A stretch of 64,000 bases of DNA from the NCBI GenBank assembly GCA_001600175.1, contig BCJC01000007.1:1202115-1266114 (forward strand). The letters run 5' to 3'. The notes under the pieces were generated by a model. The model worked only from the letters and a program-made list of their open reading frames with translations, searched no databases and had not been told where the DNA came from. Of this stretch, positions 48,701-60,243 are shown one piece after another. The position numbers and the translations under genes were made by a program. Source of the stretch: Erythrobasidium yunnanense. Taxonomy: Eukaryota; Basidiomycota; Cystobasidiomycetes; Erythrobasidiales; Erythrobasidiaceae. Positions within the stretch are counted from its first letter, which is position 1; each line of letters begins with the position of its first letter.

Positions 48701-49300
48701 GGCAGAATGCCCAAGAGCGAAAGCAAGCAAGGGCTTAACCCTCGTAGTCAAAGTCAGGCAAGGACGGATGCGGAAACAAGTGATGATGAAGCTGGATCGA
48801 GCACGCCCAAGACCGGCAAACCCTTCTTCAGTCCATCCCATCAGTACCCACCTGCGAATTCCAGGCGAGGCTCCGCTTATACAGCCTATGGTCAGTCTGG
48901 GAAGGACGATTCTGCCTCTGAATACGGAAGACGCGGCTCTACGCCAGGACTTCCCTTATTGCACAACGACGAACTGGCTTCGTTCGATATGTCCGAGCAA
49001 GACAAGGAGGATTTAATGGTCATTGCTGAGCTGGCAAGAGGTGGTCATCCTGACTTGGATGGTATACTCGACCAGGAGATCGAAAAGTCTCAAGGCAGCG
49101 TGGCTATCGGCTGTGAGTGGTTCGGCCACTAACCCAAGCAAGAAGAATGAAACTGACTTTTACGCTTGACAGGCTGCGGACCCCAGACGCTCAACAATCT
49201 TGTCCGAGGCATGGTTGCTAAGCGCATCAGCCCTTCTCGCATGCTGAAAGGCGATTCGAGGGGCAACATCGAGCTTATTGCGGAGGATTTCGCTTATTAG
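45755..49300 (+). CDS. Ferric reductase-like transmembrane flavocytochrome (FRE family)
   Basis: 1085 aa from exons 45755-46400, 46461-46476, 46532-46865, 46919-48134, 48195-49112 and 49173-49300. The hydrophobic core has the bis-His haem pattern: FWHRWIGRLVWVLSTVHTG and FYYSHVVLTLGFLVGIIIHY. FAD-binding part: HFNWKPGQHVQLTVPS, then WWQSHPYSICNAQ. NAD-binding part: VVLVAAGTGITYSLSVLEDL, with C-terminal CGPQTLNNLVRGMVAK. Two large low-complexity insertions, about 70 residues before the FAD domain and about 240 within the NAD domain, make it far longer than usual. Likely plasma-membrane electron transfer to Fe(III); Cu(II) and others are possible. Confidence 0.87.
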
Positions 49301-49511
49301 AGGCATGTCCCATGTTATGTAGTGCTCACGGACACTGTCATGTATCGTGTAATATAGTCAACGCATGCATATAGTCATCAATCGAAACTCTAGAAGCTTC
49401 CTGCAGCAGCTCTAGAGCATTGTAGCAACTTCGTAGAGACTGGCATGCAAGGACAATCACACATTTCTCCTATCAGCTGCATCCCAGACATGGCCAGAGA
49501 CATCGAGATTC

Positions 49512-50621
49512 TCAGATATCTATCTCTCGCTCTAACAGCCAGGCATCCCTCGGCCCTTCGATGTTCTTCTTGTAATATTCCTTTATCGTCTCCTTGTCAC
49601 TAAAGCCATTCGTCTGCCAGAATATCTTTGCATCTTTATTACCAATCTGTACGTGCACGAAGATATTCCTCAAGATGGGTGCAGGCGGCAGAATCGGTTT
49701 TGCAGCAGCTTGCTCAGTCTGCTTCTTCAGATCCTCATCTATTGCTGGTGCTGCGGGCGCAGCATTCGCAGCTGCTTTGCCCTTCGCTTTGGCTGACTTC
49801 TTCTCGGCTTTGGCAGGCGCTGCCGCTACCGGCTTTGCAGCAGGTACAGGTGTTGGCTCGGCTGGTGGAGGTGTCAGAGAGGCTGCTAAAGAAGCTTCTG
49901 TAGCCTTCTCGATGACATGTGATAGTAATTTAGAAGCGAGTCCTTGTCGACGATATGCTGTAAGAGAATCCTTAGCCAGACTGTCGCGATGAAATTGAGG
50001 AGGAAAAGGGAGCTCACGCGCGAGTATGCCCAATGTCATCAAGTAAAGCCTTCCTGTAGGCTGGGCGGGTGCCTTATCCTTCTCGTCAGACTTGCTACCC
50101 TGGTCTCGCTCGATCCGACAGCATATCGCGCCGACCGGGATGTCGTTGTAGTAGACTGCGAGAGGTTGTAAGCTGTCTGTAGATCGCACATCCAGGCTGT
50201 CCCTACCGAGCTTGCAATAATCTTCGACCTGATGCACAGGTAAGCTTTAGCTGTCGAAGCTGGAAGTGCTGATGCTGCCTACCTCTGGCATCAGTACTTC
50301 CTTGTAGAAGCGGTCCGAGTACGCTACAGGGAAGAGAACAGAGCTGAACGCAGAACAGGTCAGCATCATGGGACAAAGGGGTAAGTGTTGTATGATGTAC
50401 TTGAGTTTGCGGAGGGTTCCAATGTTGTTAGGCGTTCTGAGACATATCACGGGCGTCAGACTTATATTCATGCCAGAGTAGCAGCATCTATCGGCATCAT
50501 ACAGGTCTCCAATGCTGATTCTAGGCGGTACGCGAAAGGGCTTTGAGCGTTTGGCAGATGGTCCAGCGACAGTAGGAGGGAGGTGCATAGCAGCAGACGA
50601 CATTGAAGCAGTTGCAGCCAT
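49512..50621 (-). CDS. NAA50: N-alpha-acetyltransferase Naa50 (San) with an insertion in the GNAT fold
   Basis: GNAT acetyltransferase acting on Met-start N-termini, partner of NatA. 273 aa from exons 50621-50503, 50436-50401, 50343-50283, 50228-50207, 50155-50018 and 49957-49512. Conserved parts: TPNNIGTLRKLNSVLFPVAY, SDRFYKEVLMPEVEDYCKL, VYYNDIPVGAICCRIE, RLYLMTLGILAPYRRQGLAS (acetyl-CoA site) and NIFVHVQIGNKDAKIFWQTN, then GF. Between the acetyl-CoA helix and NIFVHVQ lies an Ala/Pro/Lys-rich insertion of about 70 residues (PAAKPVAAAPAKAEKKSAKA). The start is 90 bp from that of YSH1. An upstream Met at 50669 would add 16 residues. Confidence 0.9.
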
Positions 50622-50711
50622 TGTGAGATCTAACTTAGCCAGAATCGACCAGAAAGAAAGGCCAACCACTTCCCGGCTCTCTTTCTCGTTTGTACCAATT
50701 CTTATGGAAGG
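50622..50711. promoter_or_regulatory. 90-bp bidirectional promoter between NAA50 and YSH1
   Basis: The start codons of two divergent housekeeping genes are 90 bp apart, so both 5' UTRs and promoters must fit or overlap. No TATA box is seen. Confidence 0.6.
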
Positions 50712-53700
50712 ATGACCAAACGACGAGCTGATACGCTGAATGGCGTCGCGGTGGACGCTGTCGTGTCGAGCAGCGGAGTGGTAGCATCAAGGACCGACGA
50801 TGAGATCCAAATCACCATGCTCGGATCAGGTGTGCAAGCTCGCTATCTAGATGAGATACCCGATGTTCTCAGAGCAATCTCGTTGATACATTCATGCAAT
50901 GCAACCTCGTTTCTCCCATCTCTCTCGCTTCTCGTTTTCCCTGCTTCTTTGATACCATGCTTTCCCGTTCCCGTAACTTCTTCCCTATGATGCTTTCCCA
51001 GGCCAAGAAGTCGGTCGCTCATGCTGTCTCATCAAGTATCGCGGAAGGACCATCATCTGCGACGCTGGAAGTCATCCTGGAATGCCCGGAATGTCGGCCT
51101 TACCCTACTTCGACGAAGTCGAATGGTCCACAGTGGATGCTATCTTGATAACGCAGTAAGCAGATACTAATGTGTAGCAATTGAGCCTGCGCTAAGAACG
51201 GTCTTCGCAGCTTCCACATCGATCATGCTGCGTCTCTTCCGTACATCATGGAGAAGGTACGTCCTTTTCCATTGCGATGTGATGCAATGACTAATGGATG
51301 AGACCACAGACCGACTTCAAGGAAGGCACGGGCAAGGTCTACATGACGCGAGCAACAAAGGCCATCTACAATTTCCTCATGAAAGATTTCGTCAAGATCA
51401 GGTTCGCATACACATTTATCTGAGTAAACTGAAGCTAACGTGCGGGTATTAGTCTGAATACAACAGATCAAGACACCATATCTGAGCGCCTATATGACGA
51501 AGAGGAGCTGCGGCGTTCTTTCGACTCTATTGAAGCCATCAATTTCCTCGAAGAAGTAACTGTACCGCATACTGCAGGCTCATCTACCTCTATCCGCTTC
51601 ACTTCGTATCATGCCGGACATGTTCTTGGAGCAGCCATGTTCCTTATCGAGATTGGCGGTGCACGAATACTTTACACGGGAGACTATTCTACCGAAGAGG
51701 ATAGACATCTCATGACTGCTGCCGATCCTAATTGGGGTAGACCGCCTGATGTCATGATCTGCGAGTCTACGTACGGAGTACAGAATCATCAGCCTAGAGA
51801 AGAGAAGGAAGAGCTGTTCTTGGCTACTATGGCGAATATCCTCAAACGTGGTGGAAAAGTTCTCATGCCTATCTTCGCGGTAGGCAGAGCGCAAGAATTA
51901 CTCCTTATCCTCGATGAGCATTGGCGAAACCGCCCGGACCTTCAGCAGTTCCCTATCTATTTCGTCGGAGGTCTCGCTAGCAAGTGTATGTCTGTGTATA
52001 GGCAACATACCAACTCCCTCAATCCGTCAATTCAAGCTAGAGTAGCAAGAGGTGACAATCCATTCGATTTCCGCAAAAGTGGCTATATTCGCGAAATCAA
52101 GGGCATAAGCAAGAGGGACCGTTTTGACGACTCGAAACCTTGCGTCGTCTTGGCAAGTCCGGGTATGTTGCAGAGCGGAGTCAGCAGAGAATTGTTGGAG
52201 AAATGGGCGCCAGACCCCAAGAATGGCCTTATGCTTTGTGGATACTCGGTTGAGGGGACACTAGCACGAGCAAGTCTCACATCAGTATTGCAGTGTATGG
52301 CCCTTGCTAACTCGATTGGGCGAACTCGCAGGACATGCAAAACGAACCCCGTGAATTCGACTCCTTGGTAACGAACAAGAAGATTATTCGTCGGATGACA
52401 GTGCACTACATCTCCTTCTCGGCGCACGTCGACTTTCAGCAAAACAGCTCTTTTATCGATCTTGTGAAGCCGAACCATCTGATCCTTGTACACGGCTCAA
52501 GAGACAATATGTTCCGCTTAAGAGATGCATTGAAAGCCAAGTATAAGGAGAAGCAGCAAGATGTACAGATATATACGCCTGGAAATGTGCGCGACAAGGT
52601 CCGGATACAGCTTAGTGCAACTCGTATAGCCAAGGTAGGGAATTTTTAGCAAAGCTGCACAGTAATTTAGCTGATTTGGGCTTCAGGCCATCGGTAGTCT
52701 AGCCGAGAAGAAACCGACGCAAGGCAGCACCTTCTCAGGCTTGCTTCTAGCCAAAGATGGCTCGTATACTTTACTCGACCCTTCAGACCTGCAAGCTTTC
52801 ACAGGTCTTTCAACAACTACCATTCTGCAAAGACAGAAGATCAACATAGATGTAGGCTGGGATTTGATTCAGTGGCACATGGAAGGCATGTACGGTAGTG
52901 TGGAACAAGGTCGGGACTCGAATGGCGTCACCACAATGAGGGTAAGAAAGCTGTTTATGGTATGTGTGAAGCTCGCTGACCGTTTGCCATCCAGATCATG
53001 CGGGCTATCGATATCAAACAGACGGGCGACCGCCAAGTAACGCTTGAATGGATGGGAGGATCTACGAATGATATGGTCGCCGATTCTGTTCTCGCTCTTC
53101 TCATGGGCATTGATACCAGTCCGGCATCCGTAAAGAGTAGGTCACTTCGAATACTCTATCCATAACTCTGCTGATGAGCATTTCAGAAACTTCGCATCAT
53201 TGCAGTCATGTACATGCCGACCGTGGAGAAAGCTATCTTCTCACACCTTCGAAGGACATCGACTCACCCACACAGGTTGATCGGCTTATTGCTTTCCTTC
53301 ACTCTCATTTCGGACAAGTCGAGTTTCTTTCGCCTGAAGAGGCTAATGCGGAAGCCGATAAGTTACAGGAGGAGGAGGAAGAGAAGAAGCCTAAAATCGA
53401 GGATGAAAGCATTGTTGATGAAGCGAAGGTAGAGGAATCCACCGAAATGAAGAATGGGCATGTGTCCGGTCCTGTCATCAGGGTGCGACTGGATCAGTAT
53501 GTAGCAGACATTGGTGTCGAAGATTTGGTGAGTGAACCCCTATGCTTGAATGGAGCGACGACTAACGCGCTTCGATGCAGTCTGTCCGCTCCGATCATGA
53601 ATCGCTACAAAGTCGGGTCGAAGCGGTGATTAGGATTGCTCTGCGCACCTTCACTCCGCTTGCACCTCTACAGACGAAGCAGAGCTGGGCTCAGGTTGGG

Positions 53701-53730
53701 AGCAAGAGGGTAGCCATCAAAACCGATTAA
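50712..53730 (+). CDS. YSH1: mRNA 3'-end endonuclease Ysh1 (CPSF73)
   Basis: Metallo-beta-lactamase/beta-CASP nuclease that cleaves pre-mRNA at the poly(A) site. 805 aa from exons 50712-50829, 51002-51155, 51211-51256, 51310-51401, 51453-52269, 52332-52634, 52687-52941, 52995-53136, 53187-53527 and 53581-53730. Metal sites: HFHIDHAASLPYIMEK, FTSYHAGHVLGAAMFLIEIG, ILYTGDYSTEEDRHL. Beta-CASP: VLMPIFAVGRAQELLLILDE, VLASPGMLQSGVSRELLEKW, ISFSAHVDFQQN, LILVHGS. HFHIDHA has Ala where many CPSF73 have Cys. The intron after 52269 starts with GCAAGT, because GT alternatives break the frame. The C-terminal domain carries an acidic EEEEEKK stretch. Confidence 0.95.
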
Positions 53731-53800
53731 CATATTGTAGAAGTCGGAACAGGCTTGGATAGGCATATTATTATTGTTGTAGCTTAACACAATGCATACA

Positions 53801-55108
53801 TCACCGCCCTGGAACTTCGACAGTGTCAGAACTCGCAGCAGACGGCGTCTGCCCCAGCATAACCTCGTCCAGCGCTTCTCTCCAGTTCTTAGCGAAGTCA
53901 GCTATGCTTGTTCCATCGCTAAGACCGACCACATCCTTTGGGTATCGGTTGTGACTGTACCTCGGCATACTTTGCGATGCTTCCGCTTCCGACTCGACTA
54001 CCCGGAAAATTGGCTCGCCTGTTCCACTTCGTATAGATTGTAGCTCTGACCAGTCAAAGAGAAGTGTGTCCGTGTGTAGGGAGTAAGAGTTGAAGTCGAT
54101 CAAGAACACCTTCGCTTCATCCCGAGTAATATAGATATCGAAAACGTCTGTAGTCTAGCCTGAGCGATATTTTAGCTGCGACTGCCTTGTTATACTCACA
54201 GTCTGCCTCTTCAAATTGTCCTTGTATCTTTTGTACGAAGAATCCGATGATGAGTTGCGCAAAGTCGGCTTGCCGCTGTCTATCTTGCAGGAAATCGTAG
54301 TAATTGGTATCTCGCTGGGCGATGGCTACCAAGCTAATGAGCATCGATTGATATGTGACGTTAAACTGTGACTTTACCAATCAGATTGTGCTCCCGGACA
54401 AAGCACCTGAATTCGTGCGATTTGGGCATGCTGAACCACTTCTTGAGGACGAGGTGATAGGAGGCAGTGTGATTGCCTCTTGCGCGGTCTTCGCAAGCAT
54501 CATAGGCATGTCCGAGGTCGTGAATAATGAAGTCTGAGGCTTTGAGAAGGAGATAGACATCGTCTGGCGTCGTACATTTTAGGGGTGGACCCGCTACCAT
54601 CCAGGCAGCATCCTAGGCTGAGGTCAAACCGTGGACGTCTTTATTACACTGTCAAAGTGCCCTACCTGCGGACTTGACCAATTTAGCTTAGGAAAGACAG
54701 CCTCGTAGTCCGCTATGACTGCTTTGATCTGTTCGTTTAGGTCGCGAAAGTCATACTTCGGACGCGGCGTCTCTTCTGCATCGTCTTCTGAAGATGACTG
54801 GCTGCGTGCATCCCCTTCCTCATCGTCGCCGTTTTCGGTCCTGAAACAGCGTGTCAGATCCTCGAAGAGCCGCTATCAAACTTGGGAAACACACACGAGT
54901 CTGCTTCGTCCGTTTCCAGCAGAAAGACACCATCTTCTTTGAGATACTTGATGAACTCGACCGGCAATGGTATAATCGTAGCTTTTGGCGAGACCCGTCG
55001 AAACTTGGGATACCACGATGCGAACGAGCACGCATCCACCATCCGTCGCGTGAGGGTTGGCATAGGTAGAGCATCACTCCTGTCAATTGGAGCATCTTCC
55101 ACGGTCAT
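53801..55108 (-). CDS. CDC123: Cdc123, eIF2 assembly factor (ATP-grasp fold)
   Basis: Cytosolic chaperone that joins eIF2 alpha and gamma subunits. 364 aa from exons 55108-54897, 54840-54666, 54612-54378, 54325-54200 and 54147-53801. Family blocks: CSFASWYPKFRRVSPKATII, PLPVEFIKYLKEDGVFLL, PRPKYDFRDLNEQIKAVI, PKLNWSSPQDAAWM, HEFRCFVREHNLIAIAQRD and YVFDIYITRDEAKVFLIDFN. An acidic linker lies near residue 75, and the C-terminal ~70 residues are variable. The stop lies 70 bp from the YSH1 stop (convergent). Confidence 0.93.
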
Positions 55109-55231
55109 AATATTGGCATCGAAGCGAGGAGCATATCAATTCGCAAAGCGTTCTTCCCGTCGACTCTGTCGCAAGTCTACTATATAACCATTCGCTACGA
55201 TGTTTGACTCATTAAACATAAGACGAGCTGA

Positions 55232-56756
55232 TTACGGCGGAGATCGTCCTTTGTACGTGCTCGAATGCTGACCTCGAGATCCTGGCGGGACATACATAGA
55301 AACATACGCTGGCGGTGGCTCCATGCCAGGGTATACACTGAATCCAGCTTGGAACTGACTGGAGGCTATCGACAAGCCTGATGATCCCGCACGCTGGCCA
55401 GGATTCTCAGGTTGGCCAATCCGACTATCGATGGGCGCATTCCCGCTTGCTCTCGCTGGAGGTAGACGAGACTGGGTTTCGGGACTGATGGATGAGAAAC
55501 CATCCCAGCCTTGACTTGCAGGAACAGAAAGCCGACCTTCAGACGGCGATGTGCCTATGGGACTTGGCCCCCTCCACTGCATGGACAGAGTATTCTCAAG
55601 CGCATTGGAATAGGTAGAGGAAGCTGCTGAGGACCTGCTCTGCGACCTGCTGAGGGTAACAGAATCTGTATCCAGGCGATGTATATTTCGCGCCTGCCGC
55701 AACGCTTCAGGTATGGTCATGCGGGACTGCGAGCGTCCATATTGGGCATCATCCTGCGACCTATGGGAGACGTAGCTGTGCACGCTAGGTGCTCTGACTG
55801 ATGTGCGTTCTTCGGCGAACTCGCTGTCGTGTTCCTGCTGGTGCACTTCTGACCGACAAGAAGCGGCATCGCTGATTTGATCTCGCTTATGCTTGTCCAA
55901 GTGACCTTTCAGTGTGTATCCACTTATTGTCGATGTAGGCGATTGTGGTGAGGCCGCCAGTTGAATGGACACCGTTGGTGCAGATTCTTTGCGTCTTCGC
56001 CAAGTATAGTGAATGGCGAAGCCTAGTAACAATGCTGCTAGGACGCATCCTACAGTGAGTAAAGAGACATTACGAGCGAAATGCTGGTATCCGGCATTGA
56101 AAGGAGAAGACGGTCTCCGTGGCTCCTCTTGATCAGCCTCTTCCTCGGATGTCGTATAGCTGGAGACTTATCAGCTTATGCAAATCCTCGAACTCAGCCA
56201 CGTACACAAAAGCCTTGACGGACAGCTGGGTTCCAGTATCGGCCGACTGAGTGACTGATATCGTATGCTCTGTGTCCTTCAAAGAGACTTCGCCACAGTC
56301 AGCAAAATATAGCGCTCCCATCGAAGGTGCTACTGACCGACTCCCCATATAGCTCCTGTCTCCTCTGAACCTTTCTTCAATCCGCTTTCGAATTCAAATT
56401 CGGTACCGTCTAGGTTGATAGTTGAGACGCCATTCTCCGCAGCTGAGATCGTCTGAAAGTAGACAGCGGTCCCTGCATACGTACTCCTGATCAGCAAAAG
56501 TGATAGTTCAGCCTGTTGTGGACCCACCATTGAAGCGCAAGGTGGCCGTTGCGCCGTTCTTATCCGATACCTTAGCATTCTGGCTACCGACGTTGGCAAC
56601 GGCTATAGGTTGAGCAGTCCAGGCTTCGGCAGGCGTATACTCGATCGAAGCGTCGTCCGCATTGATTGTGTAGTTCCGCTCCGCAAGCGCTCTCGGCAGA
56701 ACGAAGTATAGTGCAAACAGCCGTAGGCATCTGCACCTGTTTATTAGGGCTGTCAT
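55232..56756 (-). CDS. Secreted-domain single-pass membrane protein, basidiomycete type
   Basis: 458 aa from exons 56756-56524, 56486-56342, 56276-56206 and 56159-55232. N-terminal signal peptide: CLRLFALYFVLPRALA. The extracellular part reads RNYTINADDASIEYTPAEAW, STYAGTAVYFQTISAAENG and GDTEHTISVTQSADTGTQLS, resembling the jelly-roll-like ectodomains of many basidiomycete membrane proteins of unknown ligand. One membrane segment: LLTVGCVLAALLLGFAIHYT. A Ser-rich cytosolic tail of about 250 residues with many RSQSR-type sites could be phosphorylated. The function is unknown; a cell-surface or wall sensor is a guess. Confidence 0.75.
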
Positions 56757-57736
56757 GTAGCATGGGTTGGTGGGCAGCGAGGAGTCCGGTGATATTATCT
56801 TTACTTGCTAGAGCCAGCCCTCGCGCGACAGTCATGTAGCATGCATGCAGGCCTACAAGACCATAGTGGCTTGAAAGGCACCGGTTTGAGGCCAGCTGCT
56901 GGTGTGTGAGGGCACAAAATACCGCAATAGACAAGGGGGACCTCCCGGATTGCAGCCTGACACAGCTTGGGACTTGCTAATGAGTGCGCATTCGTGCGGA
57001 GTTTGCTGGACATGTTTCGAGCACGTAGTGGTCAAGCTATGATAGTTGTTGCGGTCTGCACACGCAGCGGGTTCGGGCGAAGGCTAGGGAGGCAGGATGT
57101 GGAAGGAAGGTAGAGTATGGCATTGCAGTGAGATGCGATATAAGATCAGTATTAGCAACGAGCAGGGGATTGTCAAGCTGTAGGTCCGGTAATTTTGGCA
57201 TGATGGGCATCGTGGCAGGCTGGGAGCATCAACGCTATTGAGGGCGATACATTGTCGTACATCCTTGTGTAGACGTCCAGTATACTATGCTTGCAGCTTC
57301 TCGACTTGCATGGATTCGCGAGAGCTCGAGTTCGACGAAATTTTGGAAGACGACGGCGCTTCTTTCCCTTCCGCAAGAAACCTCCAAACTCACCCAAACC
57401 CGTAAGTCAAAGCAGAGCGCAAGAGCAGTTTCCCAGCAGTCTGGCAGCACATCCTACGACACACGAAGGGCGTACGACATTCTGCGCGAAAGAACGAAGA
57501 GATTTGGCCAGTTTCTGCCAAAAATCAGCATAAATCGGGGTGCATAGATGGAGGCGTCGGAGATAGCACAGATGCTCAAGAACGCTGCAAACTACAGATA
57601 AACCGCACTTCTGGACCGTCCAAGATGCCAGCTCTGCTGGGAAACTGCTGCTCGATCATTCTGGCATACGACGAGCTTGAAGGCTGAGAATTGGCTGGCT
57701 TGTATCTGATTACAGACCTCCCATCCCTTTATCACA
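56757..57736. other. Largest gene-poor stretch (980 bp), upstream of RPS21
   Basis: It separates the start of the membrane protein gene from RPS21. Short overlapping open frames occur on both strands, none with conserved protein character. No repeat, tRNA or transposon signal is seen. It presumably holds both promoters. Confidence 0.4.
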
Positions 57737-58132
57737 ATGGAGAACGACGCTGGTGTCATTGTCGACCTTTACGTACCCCGCAAGTGTGCGTAGCCAGACG
57801 GTTCACATACTGCCCAACGAAATGCTCAAAGGGATGTTCTGCTACTACAGGCGCGGCTACAAACCGACTCATCACTGCAAAGGACCACGCTTCCGTCCAG
57901 ATCAACATCGCAGACGTCGACGAGGAGGGCCGAATGGTCCGCGGCAAGAACACCGTCTACGCTCTTTCTGGCTACGTGCGCAGCTTAGGCGAGGCAGACG
58001 ACTCCTTGAACATGCTCGCGACCCAAGACGGTCGTACGTCCGGAGCTTAATCAAAGCTCGTCGACGATCGCTTGCTGATCTTCCGTTTCTCTCATTGCAG
58101 TCCTGAAAAACACCTGGTCGTACAGCAAGTAG
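57737..58132 (+). CDS. RPS21: 40S ribosomal protein S21 (eS21)
   Basis: Cytosolic small-subunit ribosomal protein of 86 aa, the usual length. Exons 57737-57785, 57851-58030 and 58101-58132. It reads [20 protein letters not shown] across intron 1, then [20 protein letters not shown] and [19 protein letters not shown], ending LKNTWSYSK. Both introns are typical in length. Confidence 0.95.
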
Positions 58133-58628
58133 ATGTTCTTCGTTGGCTTCTAGACACTTCAACTTTGGAGAGGTCGTTGTAGTACCGCCTTGAGATTCGG
58201 CACTCTGCAATCGGTTTCTTTACTTTGGCACTTTCTGGAAGACCGGAAGCTAACGCGAGAGCAATAACCGTAACGTTTCTCTGGTGACGAACCAACAGGC
58301 ATGTTCCCACGCTTATACGCAGAGTCTGTAGCGATACAGCAGACATTGAGGAAACTGAGCCTGACTTCTGATTTTGAGCGGCATATATCTTCACTCTTGC
58401 GAGCTGATCGCGAATTGACTGTGAAGAGTCGGGCTTTCGCACGGCTTGCACAGAAACTTAAGCGGGTTTATCGATACGCTTATGCGGTACGCATTAAAAT
58501 CCTTTACGTACGCATGAGACTCCACAGCAGTGTACAACATACAGCTACAGTGCTACGTAATGAAGATAACAGATGCTAAAGGGCGAACGGCATCTGGCCA
58601 AAGCGTAGGGATCGCAAAGGGCATGCGA
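58133..58628. other. Convergent 3' flanks of RPS21 and MOB2
   Basis: About 500 bp with no protein-like frame or RNA gene that I can recognise. Confidence 0.4.
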
Positions 58629-60124
58629 TCATGGATCGAGTATACCCAATGCGCGCCATGCCTAGCCAACTGTCAGGACGCGAATATTCAACTCTTTAGA
58701 GAAGATATGCTTACATCCATTAGATCACCGACAACAAAGCCCCAGCCTTCTCGAGGAGCACGGCATTCTTTAGGATCCAATAACTCGAACGTAAGGCCGA
58801 AGGTCAAGAATTGTGCGAAGAGGGACTGCAATGCCTTGAAGTCAGCATGTACCTTGATTGGATGGAATTAAACGATCGCTTACATTCAGATGGGCTTCCA
58901 AGCTGAGGTGCAGGATATCCCGGAAGTGAGCATGGTATAGATGTGCGAAGATCCTCAAGAACTGAGTGTAGAGATGTACTGCCGTCTTAGGGAAAGCAGG
59001 CGAGAACTCGCGGCCAGACTTTGTGGGAAACATCGTCTCGTCGCCAATGAGCTTCTCGGCCCACTGGAAGCACGCTCAATGCGTCAGCTCTGGACGGACG
59101 GCCTGACAAGAGGTACTTACCGTCAAGACATAGTCGGTATACTCAGGTGCTGGCACCTTGACTTGTTTTTTCGTCGGACCAGACGTCCATGTATAGTCCT
59201 AGTGTAGACAGCAGTTAGCTAATAAGAAGAAATGCTGCTCCGAGGGGGCAATCACCATGCTGTAGACATATGTGTCAGAATATCTCGAAAGTCATCAGGA
59301 ACATGAACATACCCAGGCCCGGCAGACATCGTAGAGCAGTTGTCGCGCGTGCAATGCTCGCTCACGATACCAAGGAAGAGATTGATGCTGGCAATAGTCT
59401 TCCGTAAGTGCTTTGTATGTCAAACTATGAGCGCATCAGGCGTACTTGTGGAAGAAGTCGACCACTGTTAGGGTAGAAAGGATCAGCACGCGTCTCTCTC
59501 TTCATTGAGCTGTTCACGTACAGTTGACTGCAACCCATTCCATACCATCGACATATTTGGGCACGGCTGTGATTGTTCGGAAGGACCCTTTTACGAGAGC
59601 AGCCTTGACAAATCTGCGCGGTCCACGAAGCAGATCAGAGACATTTTCGTATATAGCCCATCCAAGGACACGCACGGCTCGCAGAGATAGAGAGGTTTCC
59701 CGCCGTTTGGCTGCAGGCAATCGTGCACGCCCATCATAGGCGCCGACGTGTATGGAGCGCCATTTCCACTAGGAAACTGCGGTGTAGTAGGTGTAGTCCC
59801 TCTTCGCAAGCCCTGTTGCTGTTGCTGTTGTTGCTGTTGCTGGCCGTTGCCAGCTGGCTGAGTCCCACGCATCCGTCTGATTGACACAGGAAGAAATGGA
59901 GGCTTTGCGCGTCAGTATAGACCACTACGATACTCGCATCCAAGTCGTGGAATCGTCTGGCTTGAAGGGCTGTTTGTACGGTCTCCCAACATCGGCTTTG
60001 AGCGCCAGGCCAATTCTTTGCCTTTTCGACAAAGGATACATAGGCTTTGTGCATACGCTTGACGTTCGCCAGAGATACAGAGAGTAGGAGCAGGAAGCGC
60101 AACTCACCCTAGAAAGCTACTCAT
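58629..60124 (-). CDS. MOB2: Mob2, NDR/LATS kinase (Cbk1/Orb6) activator
   Basis: Regulatory subunit of NDR kinases in polarity and cell separation. 269 aa from exons 60124-60108, 59876-59676, 59613-59522, 59464-59446, 59387-59313, 59259-59256, 59198-59121, 59063-58884, 58825-58715 and 58661-58629. Mob2 rather than Mob1: YLCEPFVKAALVKGSFRTIT, PKYVDGMEWVAVN, FPTKSGREFSPAFPKTAV and RIFAHLYHAHFRDILHLSLE. An N-terminal run of ten Gln precedes the core. A 4-nt exon is needed to join SAGPG to MDYTWTSG. If the last intron (from 58714) is retained, the end is DVSISSLKS instead of DAWRALGILDP. Confidence 0.9.
59256..59259 (-). other. MOB2: Four-nucleotide microexon (CATG) in MOB2
   Basis: The upstream intron 59312-59260 runs GTATGT to CTACAG. 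The downstream intron 59255-59199 runs GTGATT to CACTAG. CATG completes Gly and adds Met, joining SAGPG to MDYTW. Removing both introns and CATG as one intron shifts the frame and loses the conserved C-terminal half. Confidence 0.75.
59812..59842 (-). repeat. CAG/CAA repeat encoding poly-Gln in MOB2
   Basis: A run of CAG and CAA codons encodes ten Gln near residue 17. The mixed codons suggest moderate stability. Confidence 0.8.
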
Positions 60125-60243
60125 GGTTGCGGGATGGACTTGGGCAAAGCAAGAGACGCGTCGTAAAGTGCAGAGTTGCTGATGCCCATGAATGCTCGGC
60201 TGGGCTACAAGGCTACTTGAATTATTGCTAGTATGCATACGAA

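Noticed and set aside
56853-57547. Several 60-86-codon frames in the gap upstream of RPS21
   Set aside because: They overlap each other on both strands and have no recognisable protein features.
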